Shown here piece after piece: positions 1 to 11,880 of a DNA stretch of 64,000 nt (position 1 is its first letter; each line of letters starts with the position of its first letter). Below the pieces are notes generated by a model. That model did no database searches and was not told the DNA's origin. It saw only the letters and a program-made list of their open reading frames with translations. The DNA comes from Aphis gossypii (lineage: Eukaryota; Arthropoda; Insecta; Hemiptera; Aphididae). The stretch is taken from assembly GCF_020184175.1 (NCBI RefSeq), contig NC_065531.1, positions 16,141,213-16,205,212 on the forward strand. Reading direction: 5' to 3'. The position numbers and the translations under genes are program-made.

Positions 1-1801
1 ATCAATGAATATATTGATTTTATGAAGATGTGTTTTTGTTTTGTGTCCGTGTACACTGTACAGAATAGATAGTCGTAAAACACATAATCAAATTCAAATT
101 TAACACTCTCATAATAGTGAGTCACTTATAACCTTGTTATGTAACAGAATGGTATCCACTTGTATAACTTTTTAAATTATAATATTATAAAATCGATGTT
201 TATAAGTTATAACTGTTAGAGTGTATTTTATGTTTTTTTGTGATTTTAGACTACATTATCATGACGTGAAAAATTAGTTTATTTTGCTTCCCGGTGTCCG
301 TTTGGTGATTACTACTTTGAATGTATTTATGTGTAGGCACAATTTATTAGCTTCTATTCTAAATTATTTAAGAGAATATTTCTTCAAAAATTATTTGAAA
401 AAAGAAAATTTTTTTTCAATTCTATATAATGTTTATTATAAGTGGTAAACGTAATATTTTTTTCTACATATCTTACTAAAAGGTTAATGAATACAAATTT
501 TTTATTAGATCATTGAAAGTATATCAAAAAATCTAACCTTCTCTTTAAGCAGATTCCATAAGTAACTATTTGTAGATTTTTACGGGTAATTTTAAGGAAA
601 ATCTGAAATATTTTAGAATTTTCTCACAATAATAATTATTATTAATGCGTATCTACATAAACCTCCAATACATAAAAATTATTAATATTTCATGTTGTGT
701 TCTGCAACAGCAATAATGCGCGTTGGTACCTACTAATTTACGTGAAAATCGTATATTTTGTATAAACCTTCAGACAGCGTCTAACATATCACAATTCTAT
801 ATATTGTAACAGTAAGAGGTATAACATGGCAGAATATATTTTTTTTATACTGTTGAATGTTGAATTGAAATTGTATTTACCATTGAATATTATAATAATT
901 AAAAACCTATCTTATTTAAGCAATCGGAAACTACAACATAAAACTGGACGTACTAAAAATAATGTACCCAGACAAATCTGAAAGGTTATTGAACGATAAT
1001 TTAACTAAATTATACATTTTTAGATACCAAATATCAATACTCCTCGTAGTACTCACTCGTATTAGTGAATTACCTATAATTTTATTTTTGCTCGTCGCTT
1101 TAAAAAATATATCTTCAATCTTCATACATATTTGTTAATGACAACCAATTTGATCACAATTTAATTCATAAGCTTGCAATTTATTAAACCGTTAGTGCTC
1201 GTAAATACTGAAAATTTAGTCCACATAAAAAGTATATATTTATATATTAATATATATTAAGCAATAAGATTGTAATAGTCTTCAATACTCATATAATATA
1301 ATATAGTCGTTCTAAATATTAAAGTCTTTACAAATATACGAAGTCGAATAGATTTTTAAAAAAAAACCAAATGGGGATAATCTTACTGTAAAATTAATGA
1401 TTTTCGTTTTCGTTTTAAATTTTTATCCTGAGAATATCGAGCAAGCAAAAAAAAAAAAAAAAAAAAACAAGAAACGAGTTATGAGTAGACTGACCTTCGA
1501 GACCCGTACCATTGGTAATGAGTGAGGTTACCATAGGTTAATATCGGTTTTTTTTACATCCTATAGGTAGACTTACAACACGACCACCTGTTTATATCCT
1601 ACAGTTCAACGACTACAAGTGTAAATAACAGTACAATTTAAGGATCGTTGTGCACGGCTGCTGTGAATTTCGTTGATTTAATTTATATTTACCGCGAAGT
1701 CACGTTTAAAAGCCAATGCTCGTCGGTCGTACGCCCTGCGGTGCAATAGTCGTTGGAACGATCGAGCAACATTCGAAATCATTTATTCGCAAAAATATAT
1801 T
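1..1801. other. AT-rich 5' flank, no gene recognised
   Basis: No open frame here has protein-like composition. There is a 21-base A run at 1447-1467. Complexity rises from about 1490 to 1800, which is probably the promoter and 5' leader of the GMC gene that starts at 1802. A TATA-like tttatat lies near 1590, followed by acagttcaac, but I cannot fix a transcription start. Confidence 0.5.
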
Positions 1802-4800
1802 ATGATGGTTTCCGCTTCGTTACAGTTCCAGGCACGGACAGTCGTTGTTTTATTATTGTTATTGAAGTGCTCATCGGTAGTCATCGCCCAAAATTCACCG
1901 TCGTCGTCAAACTATCCGCCGCTATTCGAATCGGCACTGAAATTTTTAGGAGAAACTCTGGAATGGGAATCAAAAGAAACTATTGACCAAGCAAATGTAC
2001 TTCCAGAATACGATTTTATCATTGTCGGTGCTGGAAGTGCCGGATCAGTAGTGGCGAGCAGACTGTCTGAAGTGAGTATCTGAAATATTCGTATGTTTTA
2101 ATGTATATTATATATACACACACACATATATTATATATATATATATCATAAATATAGCAAGGGTATTATTATTGACATGTTGGAAATTTATAAAATTTTG
2201 AATTTTTTATATATATACATTATACATTTTGTAAAAAGAACCATTCATTTACATATTTTGTTTATTTTAACATTGAGAAGCATAATATTATTTAACTAGG
2301 TAGGTACATACCTATTATTCAAATATTGTACAATTTTAGTGAAATTTTAATTTTTGTTTTTTTTTATAAAAAAAATAATATTATTTAAATTTCATAAACG
2401 GGGCCCTTGCTCCGGAAGTCTTGATTGGAAGGCGCCAAATTACCAAAAAAATAAGTGGGTATATTAACAATTTTTATTCATTATAGGAGTATATTATGAT
2501 ATAAATTACAATTTTCATTTGACTCTGGTTATGAATACTTTCATTTCCCTTGGAGCATATTCTAACTATAACTAAAACTTTTTCCCAAAATTTCATTTTT
2601 AATAAAAGTTTTAATGACTTGACTGGTGTCGACCGTAACGCTCGAAACAAAATGTTCGTCTTTAAAAAGAACTATTTGCGAAACTCTAATGCTGAAATAA
2701 ACTAACCGGTTTAGTATTACTTAATATACATGAAAATATGCATGTCAATCCTGAGTAGGTAATCAACCGTTTTATTAAACACGGAAAAAAATACAAGAAA
2801 ATATAGAATTTGCACTGTGAGTTTTATTATTTATTATTATTTATGTATGAGTGCTTTAAATATATGTATGTTTAATTTTTTTAAGACGTTTAAAAATTGT
2901 TAATTATTTTATAAACCTCCTACTAAGATTTGTTTAACCTTCCCTCCCACCCCAAGATTTGTACTAAGCCACCATCGGTTTCCATTTTTATCGAATTTTC
3001 AATGCTACAATCAACAAAATATTTATTAAAAAGTTAGAGTAGGAACATTATATGATATTTGAGTTTTATAAAAAATAATAATTACCTAATCAATTAATAA
3101 TAATAAAAAAATAATAATATAGTTTTGAAAATCTAATAAATTTAATAGAATCATGATTACGTTATAGAAGTGCGTTAAAAACTTAAACATTTATGATTTA
3201 TTATAATCTTTAAAGTCTATAGAATTTGGATCAGTAAAAACCAGAACAAATATCTAGTTCACTTATAGGCTATAGAATCTTATGCTGCAAAATCATATAA
3301 TAAATAATACACTTTTACGTACTATGGGTAGGTTAAAAAATGGAAGGTACTATTGATCGAAGCTGGACAACACGCCACCCATATAATGGACGTACCACTG
3401 GCCGCTCCGTTTTTACAGTTTTCTTCGATCAATTGGAAATACAAGACGGTGCCAATGAACAATTCGTGCCTAGGTAATTTATACAATCAAATAATATTTT
3501 GTATTCAATTAAGAGGATGCCAAACCCGTATACGTTTTTCTGTTTTATGCATCCGTAGCATATTTAAAATTGTTGTGTGGGGATGATTTACTTCCTCGAT
3601 ATTTGTATCGAAATTACCAAAATTTTAAATCAAATTGAGAAGAACTTTATCTGTGTTATAAAGTCTTAGTTAATGTGATAACATAAATATAATTAAGTTA
3701 TCGGTTTAAGAATTTTAGGTATTTTCATTTAATTAATTAAAAAAAAAAATAGTTACTTCTATTAAAAGAATCAGCCACGACACAGATAAAATTCATCTCT
3801 ACACGATTCATAATTATATTATTTCTGATGTATATCGAGGAAGTAAAGTCATAACCCGCCAAACAGTATTTAACCATGTTACGTGTGTATAAGACTGAGA
3901 CAGCATATTTGGGCGTGAATATAAAGTAAGTTTTATATACCTTGCCACATTGGCAACAATAAAGTTTGATTTTCCCGATTTTTTTAGGTTTCGAGGGCAA
4001 TCGGTGCAAATTTCCAAGGGGAAAAGTCATGGGTGGTAGTAGTATACTAAATTACATGATATATACACGTGGTAACAGAAAGGATTATGACGATTGGGCA
4101 GATATGGGTAATACAGGTAAATTTACAAATTGTAAATTCATATTAAAATAAAAGGGATACTGGTCTAGTCGACATCCTCCCAAAAGGCAATTCTCCCGCC
4201 ACGATCCATTTAAAGAAAATTTTGGACATGGCAGTTTTGGTCACCTACATAATTTTTTATTTTTTATTATACCTACGTATTACGATTTATTTATTAATAA
4301 TATATTATAATATTTATTTTGCTCGCCTGAATTCTTATGTATAATATGTATTATTATTCTTACATTTTTATAAAAATAATTGATTATTGATTATAACATC
4401 GAAAATACGATAAATATAAGTGTCAAATAAACCTGAATGGCGGGGGAATTGTCTTCTGTGCTGGGGTCAACAAGACCAGTACCAAAAAAGGTAAGTAAGT
4501 CGATACCGCTTAATATTTATTAATTTATTATATTTACTATATTATACATATCTAGTGGGTTACTGTAATGGTTATATTATACTTTACATCAATAATATAT
4601 CATTGTTTTTGAAAACAGTTCTAAACAGAGATGGTTTACCTAATATAAAATCACTAAGTATATTTCTTGAAATTTCTATTAAAGTTATTTACTATACTAT
4701 GTTTAATACTATAAAAGGTTGAATTAATTATTATTGGAAGCATTATATTTAAAAATATCATTATATATATATATATATATAATATAATTATAAAACAAAA

Positions 4801-7368
4801 TAATGACGTAACATTGTTAAAATATGAGATTCTGTCAAATTTAAACTTAAAATTGTATAAAAAAATTATGTTTTAATATATTTTTTTTAGATTTTTGATT
4901 TCGGTATGAATAACTTATAAGAAACATCGCATTATATTTTTAACATTTGTTTATAAAATTTATAATTTTTATAAAATTCAAACTTCAAACTTTTTTCAAG
5001 TTTTCATGATTTAGATAAATTTTATCAAAATTTGAACTGTATCTGTATAGAAAATTTGTATGAAAATTTCAAGCATTTTTGTCCCGATACTAATTTTTTA
5101 TAAAAATGTATACGTCTATAAACAACTCAAAAATAGTATAAATATTTTTAAATTTCTACAATGTATAGAACATGATGATCATTTAAACATTTAGTGAAAA
5201 TTTTAAGTATCAAGGTATTGTTATTTGTTTTTGATTTACATGAAAACTTTTTTTTATCAAAAACTGGATTTCCGTAAAAATTTCCCATTTTTCCTAATTT
5301 TTTTTGCTTAACTTGATTATTTTGAAAAAAACTGAAAATTTTAAATTTTGATATTCTTAAAATACAAAAATGATTCAATTTTTTTATCTTAAAAATCACC
5401 ATCAAAATTAAAAATTGAAACATTTTATTGACTATTTATCGTATAAACGACAGACCCCAAAAAATGCACATTATACAATCAATACATTTATAGATTCACT
5501 CAGAATCTAAAATTCAAAAAATTAAATTTTTGATACGTTTTTTAAGGTTGGGACTATAACAGCGTTTTCAAGTACTTTATTAAATCAGAAAATGCCAACG
5601 TTTCTCATGCTGAACCTAGTTATCACGGAAGAAACGGATTGTTGTCGGTGTCAAATGTCCCATTCAAAAGCCCAATAGCAAAGGCTTTTGTGGAAGCTGG
5701 CTCACAAATAGGACTTCCAGTTATAGATGTCAACGGAGAAAAACAAATCGGGATAAATTATTTACAGGTAATTTGGAATCAATGTGGTATCCGTGTACAT
5801 TACAGTTTTACAAACACATTTAAGTAATTTACAATATTATAAAAACTTAAACAAAAATTATGACTATATAATATTTTAAATCAATTATCAAAATAACGCT
5901 ATTCTAGAATTGTACTAATAATATACTATAATATAATATGTAATAACACGAAGTTGACCTCGTGTTAAAATAATAACGCCAACTAACTATTTAAGAATAA
6001 TAAAGCAGCTACAGTAAAACCGCAAATCGTTTTTAATAACAATATTTTATACGTTGAGTTACTTGCAAATACGTAAGCTCGTATTAATGAGTTGAATTCA
6101 ATAATATATTTGTATAATATTTTAGTGAAAACATAAAGATTATAATAGTATTATATGATTTATAACCATTAAGACTCGGTCAAACGCTATGAAATCATAT
6201 ATTTTATAACTATCGAATATTATTTCAGACAACTATGAAAAACGGTTACCGTCACAGTACGAACACGGCGTTTCTTTTCCCGGCGAAAAAAAGATCAAAC
6301 CTGCACGTGAAAAAGCTCAGCATGGTAACGCGGATACTGATCGACGGATCGACGAAAAAAGCGATCGGCGTGGAGTTTGTCAGGGGTGGGAAAAAAACCA
6401 GAGTGTATTGCCGGAAGGAAGTGATCGTTTCGGGCGGAGCGATCAATACTCCGCAGTTGCTCATGTTGTCCGGTATCGGTCCGAAGCAACACTTGGCGGA
6501 CAACCGGATACCGTTGGTGAAAGACTTGCCGGTCGGCGAAAACCTGATGGACCACGTGTCACTAGGAGGTCTGGCGGTGACGGTGAACGACACCGTGTCG
6601 ATAAGGCTGCACAAGGTGTTCGACGATCCAAATATCCTGTACGATTTTTTACAGAACCACAAAGGCATCTACACCGTGCCGGGCGGTCCCGAAGCTCTGA
6701 GCTTCACGGACGCGGACAGACCGGATTCGGCAGACGGACGTGCCAATCTAGAGCTACTGCTCGTCGGGGGACTGTACTCGTCCCACGAACTCATGCCCAA
6801 GCTGTGCGGCATGAGGCCGGAAGTGTATGACGCCGTTTACAGGGCAACCGAAGGTACGGACGGGTTCTTGGTGTTCCCGATGGTGATGCGTCCCAAGAGC
6901 AAAGGTCGGGTGTGGCTGAGGGACGCCAATCCGTTTCACCACCCGCTAATCGACCCCAACTATTTCGCCGACGAGACCGACTTGGACGTGATCGTGGCCG
7001 GAGTCCGGCTGTTGCAGCGGATGTTGCTCACCGTCCCGATGAAGTCACTCGACGCCAAAGTTCTGGACACTCCGTTTCCGGGTTGTGTGCAACTCGAGTT
7101 CGACACGGACGCCTACTGGAAGTGTGCCGCCCGACAGATATCGTTCACGATCTATCATCTATCCGGTACGTGCAAAATGGGACCGGAATCGGACCCGACG
7201 GCCGTCGTCGACCCGAGATTGCGCGTGCACGGAGTCCAAGGTTTGAGAGTAGTGGACGCGTCGATCATGCCGGAAATACCGGCGGCTCACACCAACGCCC
7301 CGACGATCATGATCGCGGAAAAAGCGTCTGACATGATCAAAGAAGACTGGGGTGAACTACAGACGTAG
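1802..7368 (+). CDS. GMC oxidoreductase, glucose dehydrogenase (FAD, quinone)-like, five exons, 633 aa
   Basis: Exons are 1802-2071, 3332-3473, 3988-4116, 5547-5767 and 6229-7368. All junctions are GT-AG, the phases match, and the joined frame is 633 codons plus TAG, normal for insect GMC proteins. Residues 1-29 look like a signal peptide (hydrophobic VVVLLLLL core, likely cut near VIA|Q). The FAD-binding Rossmann motif GAGSAG is at 76-81 after YDFIIV, and the ADP-ribose-end acid is in LLIEAG (97-102). GMC signature 1, PRGKVMGGSSILNYM, is at 147-161, and signature 2, GAINTPQLLMLSGIGP, at 324-339. The catalytic histidine is H564 in YHLSGTCKMG, and the C-terminal TNAPTIMIAEK is at 609-619. The family oxidises sugars or alcohols with FAD and works in cuticle modification, immunity or detoxification; the substrate cannot be read from sequence. 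The second active-site position is H608 where many insect paralogues have Asn. The start is the first of two adjacent ATGs, directly before the signal peptide. Confidence 0.93.
2395..2460. other. GC-richer patch in GMC intron 1
   Basis: A short stretch around gggcccttgctccggaag stands out from the AT-rich intron and reads like a scrap of a dispersed repeat. No termini or coding frame were found. Confidence 0.2.
3511..3670 (+). repeat. Dispersed repeat copy (forward) in GMC intron 2
   Basis: It begins gaggatgcc and contains gatttacttcctcgata, then gaaattaccaaaattt, then aactttatctgtgt. The same order of blocks occurs at 9908-10100, and in reverse complement at 3770-3930, so these are three diverged copies of one repeat. 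Two of them form an inverted pair inside this intron. Confidence 0.6.
3770..3930 (-). repeat. Dispersed repeat copy (inverted) in GMC intron 2
   Basis: On the minus strand this reads ggttatgactttacttcc, then ctcgatat, then a block ending in tttatctgtgtcgtgg. It is the inverted partner of 3511-3670 and ends about 60 bp before the acceptor of exon 3 at 3988. Confidence 0.55.
4157..4483. mobile_element. Fold-back MITE in GMC intron 3
   Basis: The left arm (4157-4202, atactggtctagtcgac ... ggcaattctcccgcca) is an imperfect inverted repeat of the right arm (4436-4483, tggcgggggaattgtctt ... gaccagtacc). The interior is non-coding and AT-rich. The size of about 330 bp and long terminal inverted repeats fit a non-autonomous DNA element. 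No clear target duplication was seen, so the superfamily is open. Confidence 0.6.
4900..5510. repeat. Decayed AT-rich repeat, possibly of the 24.97-27.86 kb palindrome family
   Basis: This part of GMC intron 3 has poly-T/poly-A stretches and phrases such as ttgatttacatgaaaact and a cactcagaatct end, resembling the palindromic family at 24.97-27.86 kb. The match is loose and the borders are unknown. Confidence 0.3.
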
Positions 7369-9900
7369 TAAATAACGGAGTAGTTATAGGTACTTATGAT
7401 ATTCAATCGAGTGAATGACTTTATTTATTTAGAGTCACGACGTTTAAGTAGTCTGATATTTTTCATCCTAAAACTATTTATTCTTCGTCATACTATAAGT
7501 ATAATACGTACCTACGTATAAAATATGTATTTATCGCATGACATGTAATACGTTGATGTGTTATCTATATAATTAATAGTTTAATGGACTAAAAAAAAAT
7601 AGAAAACTGCAACATATGGAAAAAATTTTCCTACATGCCAATAATATATATATATATATTTACCTATATATTTACGAACAATAAAATTGCGTAAAATTAA
7701 CATAGAAATTGCACATAATGATTTTAGTTGATTTACTCACTTATATAGCCAACTATGACTGTGAGATTTAGATAAAATAAAAAATAAACTAGAAATATAT
7801 ATATTTATATTGTATATACGTACATTTTATACTAATTTAATATTATTTTTGACTCATTTTAAGCGCCATATCATATTATATAAAAATAATATTATTTCAT
7901 CCATAAATAATAGAATATGTAAGTTACTTTCCTATTCATCATATTATTATACTATTATTCGAATATTAAATTTATAATTATATTTTTACTATTTTTATGC
8001 ATTGATGTATTTGTTGATTTTATAGCAGAAAAATTAAATACCAAAAATAGTGATACTTTACACCTATATATCTCCTCCCTTACCCGAATAATCGCTAATT
8101 TTAATAATTGTCTTAGCACGTCTACTTTAATTCCGGTTGCATCAATTGCATTTTTTATTTCGCACCATATTCATGCATTTAAATAGCTTTCATTAATTTG
8201 TTATAATTATTTTATTTATTATTAGAGCTTCAACTTGTAAGACATTTTTTGGATAGGTTAGTTGGATTATTACTCGAGATGATAATTACGATTTACGACT
8301 CAGTGAAATGATGCATTATCGTTATCTTGTGTGAACACTGACATTTGATATTATATTATATATTTCTAGTTAGGTATTATTTGGTTGGTCTAAAATAGCT
8401 AACTAGTTTCTCGTGTCAAGGGCTCTTATTATTTGAATTTATATTAATCTACATTTATGTAATTTTTTCAATTCAACAATATATAAATAGTATATATTAG
8501 TCTAATTTTTAATCGATAACTAAACATCAATCAATCACATTACTACATTCTAATCTATCCAATTCATAATATTCCATCACTGTCTTCTTGCCTGAATGCT
8601 TCAGACCTCGTGTTAATCACTAAGCTTCTTAATGGTATTTTTGAAGGTTCCAATTTATTTGACTCTGTACTCTTTCATTATTTTTTATTCTGGCTCATCT
8701 CATTTTCTTAAGACACTAACAGACACTCCACAGAATATAACACAGACTAACCAAAATTGTATTAGTCTCAACTGCCTTCACTTAGGTGTATGTTATATTT
8801 ACTTATATATTTTCATTGTTAGTTTATTTATTCAATAAATAGATAAAATATAGTCGTGAATCATAGATTTTATTTTAACTATAGAAATCAATAAAAATAT
8901 TTCAAATTAAATTATTAAGACAAATTATAATAAATGTTTTATTTTCACTTTTTTTTTTTATTTATATTGATCTGAAACTTCATCTAAAAAAGCTTATCGA
9001 TGTTTAAAATTGTGGTTTTGTGATTAGTGATAGATTGTTTAATGTTCAATGTTCAATGTTCATATAATCATATGACAGTATTTTAAAACATCTCTGTAAT
9101 AAACTAATAACTAATGAGAACGTAAGCCTTGTGTACACTTACAACGTCAACTAAATATACCGCTATGTATAGTGTACAGTATAAATAAATTGCAATATAC
9201 TGTAGGTATGTACAAAAAATAAAATAATTTAAAATAATTTGTTACTACAGTTATCCATTATTTCTAGATAATAAAATATTATTCACCAATATTTCAAATT
9301 ATTAGCCATAACAATAGGCAGTGGATCTAAGTATATGAAAAAATAGGTATTGATTATAGTTTTAAGTTTTTAGTATTTAGCTTATTTTATTTAAAGGGAT
9401 AGCACACTACCATTTTATAGAGAAAAACAAACCTACACGCGTTCTAACTTGTTGACTTGAATTTTATTTTGATGATAATTATTAAAACAGATTTTATTTT
9501 GTTGTTAAGAAAAATTTGAATCTTTCAAGCCACGTTAATTTTTTAATTTATTATTATTAAAATCAATAAACTTCACTTGAAATTTAGGAGAAAGTATCAT
9601 ATTTTTAAAAAATTCAAAATAGACTTTATAATAAATTCAAATATGTTTTCGAAATTATTATCAGAGTAAACCTCAAATTGGCACAAAATTATCAAAATAA
9701 TCTAAAATTATAAAACTAAACTATACTAATGGTCTTACGAATACACTTAATATTATTATTCATATGTGTATATTATAATCATGCATTCTGTAGTTTCATT
9801 TTTTTTTACCGACTTAAGTATTTAATATATTATGGAATTTATGGTTGTAACTTGTGTAAATACCAATAAAATATTATTATTTCTACTTATTTAATTGAAT
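7369..9900. other. Intergenic, AT-rich, no gene recognised
   Basis: This is the 3' flank of the GMC gene. The first AATAAA after the stop is at 7680-7685. The longest open frame (8632-8838) has low-complexity, non-coding-like composition. TA microsatellites occur near 7645. Confidence 0.5.
7680..7685 (+). terminator. Probable poly(A) signal of the GMC gene
   Basis: First canonical AATAAA downstream of the stop codon at 7368, about 310 bases on. Other AATAAA motifs follow after 7775, so the exact site is uncertain. Confidence 0.4.
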
Positions 9901-9907
9901 TTAACTT

Positions 9908-10680
9908 AAGAGGAAGCCACACCTGTATGTGTTATCTCTGTCTAACACACACTCGTGACATAGTTAAAAACTGTTTTGCACCGGATGACTTTACTCCCTC
10001 AATATTAGAATAGAATTTATATTAGAATTACCAAAATTATAAACCGGATTAGGAAGAATGTTATCAATGTCATAAAGTTTTGATTTTTTTTGATAGTAGT
10101 AACCAATAATCTTTTTATATAAATGAATGATAAAATTAACGTGCAGCCAAAACTGCTGAACCGATTTATTTGAAATTTTCAGTAAATGTACTTATTACTA
10201 TGTATATTGTATAGGCACACTAAGAGAGGATTTCTCGAAATTCGCATTTGAAGGGTAAAAAAAGCATAAAATCGACAGCTTTTTTGAGATTTACGATGGA
10301 AATTTTCGTTTATAGATGGTTGCTATTAGTTTCAATAATAATAATCCGTCTGTCTGTCTGTCCTTTGTTTGTTACCATGAAAACAATTATGCCTAATCAT
10401 CTATAAACAAAAATTTCCATCGTAAATTTCAAAATATCTGTTTGAGCATATCCCGGGGTTGGACCTATTACTTTTTAACTTATCCTATCTTCTATCCATA
10501 GGTCTAATATACCATATACTTGGCTCTGTACCAAATTTTGTCGCAATTGGTTCATCCGTTTAGAAATGCATAAAGGACAAACTAACAGATAGACAGAAAT
10601 CCAACCAACACACAGTTTGTGACATATAAGAGGTAGGATTTTTAACGGGCTACGAAGTGCACGGGTTCAGCTATTATATA
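9908..10680 (+). repeat. Dispersed repeat with internal inverted repeat
   Basis: Positions 9908-10100 match the repeat at 3511-3670. The block continues with ctgctgaaccgattta, a (CTGT)n stretch near 10350, and a segment reading ttggttcatccgtttag and then ggacaaactaac near 10550-10590, a phrase typical of dispersed insect elements. The segment 10287-10318 (gatttacgatggaaat...) is inverted at 10400-10430 (...atttccatcgtaaat). It is a non-autonomous element or a composite of two; no coding frame survives. Confidence 0.55.
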
Positions 10681-10689
10681 TATAATAGG

Positions 10690-11073
10690 TACAAACCATA
10701 ATACAAGCGTAATGTTTATATAACATTTTTTTTTTTTAATTTTAATTTTTGATGAAAAAAGAATAGTAATGCTATTAATTTCATATTAATAATTTGTAGG
10801 ATTTATTTATTAATAAAAAGTAAAGTACATAATATATTTAACAAATATAAATCATTAAAGGTGTTAAGTAATACCATTTTAGATAAGGAATTGTTCTTTT
10901 TTTGAATGTATAACTTTATAATTTTGAAGTAAAATTCATAGAAATAGTATACTATCATCTTGTGCTGATTTTGAAATAAACGAAAAATAAATATGCAGCA
11001 TTCTGTAATAAATATTAAAAATTTAGAAAAATAAAACAGGTACTTATATTATTATTATATTTATATATTACAT
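10690..11073. other. AT-rich spacer, nothing recognised
   Basis: Low-complexity sequence between the dispersed repeat and the 3' end of the minus-strand orphan gene. Confidence 0.4.
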
Positions 11074-11079
11074 TTTATT
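11074..11079 (-). terminator. Possible poly(A) signal of the orphan gene
   Basis: TTTATT on the plus strand reads AATAAA on the minus strand, about 100 bases past the stop of the 11182-11640 gene. Confidence 0.35.
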
Positions 11080-11181
11080 TAGAATTTAGATAGATATCGA
11101 AAATTTTTACACAGTCACGCGTTCGGCCATTGCAAACTATATGTAGTATATATTTTTATGCTACGTCAAATACGAACCATA

Positions 11182-11640
11182 TTATGCTACGCAGCAAAAC
11201 ATGCGACGTAAGAATCTTTTGGTTCGCTTCCACAACGAGCGAGGTTTGGGTTTCATCATCGTTATCGTAGCCTGGGTCTCAGTTCTAGCTGTGACAAGTC
11301 GACGAAACTTTATTTCGCCCTCACTTAACGTAATCATATTGTCATTTATTGAAATATTTGGCATTGAATACCACGGTCTTATCGACTGTCCGGAGAATTT
11401 TTTATCCAGGCATATAGTCGGCGCGTGGACCTTGGCTGTATCGCCATCGCCTGCAGTTGTAATAACTTTGATGTTAGGCATAGATTCGCATCGTCTTAGT
11501 GTCGAAGAAAATAAATCACGACTTTTTGCGATGACTCTTTCCAAATGATCATTATTCGGTTTAATTACTATTGGTTCAACTATCGAGACCATAGTCGACG
11601 ACGATAGAGTCTGATTATCTGATGCTGTGTTATTCTGCAT
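11182..11640 (-). CDS. Uncharacterised single-exon protein, 152 aa, basic Cys-ending C-terminus
   Basis: An uninterrupted 152-codon frame with balanced amino-acid use, far above what this AT-rich background gives by chance, starting at ATG and ending at TAG. I do not recognise the family. The N-terminal 45 residues are Ser/Thr/Asn-rich. SMPNI occurs twice (53-57 and 92-96), each time after a short charged or aromatic stretch, suggesting an internal repeat or a docking or phosphorylation motif. The C-terminus, KPKPRSLWKRTKRFLRRMFC at 130-149 with a second Cys at 150, is strongly basic, which would suit membrane attachment by charge plus palmitoylation; this is inference. There is no signal peptide and no transmembrane helix. 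The gene stands alone, roughly 4 kb from either neighbour. An upstream 5' exon cannot be excluded. Possibly a lineage-specific aphid gene. Confidence 0.65.
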   Translation of the reverse strand: MQNNTASDNQTLSSSTMVSIVEPIVIKPNNDHLERVIAKSRDLFSSTLRRCESMPNIKVITTAGDGDTAKVHAPTICLDKKFSGQSIRPWYSMPNISINDNMITLSEGEIKFRRLVTARTETQATITMMKPKPRSLWKRTKRFLRRMFCCVA

Positions 11641-11699
11641 GTTTTAATATGATACTATTCTTTTAAGTTTTTGAAAATAGAATTTGCAGAGAAAATATC

Positions 11700-11880
11700 G
11701 TTAGGAAGACCAAAATAATTAAGATGGATAAACTATATTTAGAAAGATATCAAAACGAAACTCCCAGAAATAAGTTAGAGAGAAGTGGTAGAAGACTGGA
11801 ATAGGTGGCAAGATTTGTAATTAACGGCATGGTCTTTAAGGATAAAGACAGGAGATGAAAAAGAAATGCATCATCGAACT
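11700..11880 (+). pseudogene. Possible decayed retroelement reverse-transcriptase tail
   Basis: The plus strand contains a short frame reading VVEDWNRWQDL and then a stop, with frame breaks on both sides. This resembles the conserved DR.W C-terminal end of LINE ORF2 proteins. It is too short for certainty. Confidence 0.3.

Noticed and set aside
1753..1986. 77-codon frame starting upstream of the GMC ATG
   Set aside because: It is another frame over the signal-peptide exon; the 1802 frame continues in phase through all five exons.
2104..2152. CA/TA-rich tract that could be read as a regulatory element
   Set aside because: It is an ordinary dinucleotide microsatellite inside an intron.
6252..7331. 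Several open frames of 60-140 codons on both strands over the last GMC exon
   Set aside because: They are shadows of the GC-richer coding exon; none has family motifs, and the true frame carries all GMC signatures.
9984..10680. Possible decayed gene, given its higher complexity
   Set aside because: Its parts recur elsewhere in the window and no frame longer than a few dozen codons exists, so it is better called a dispersed repeat.
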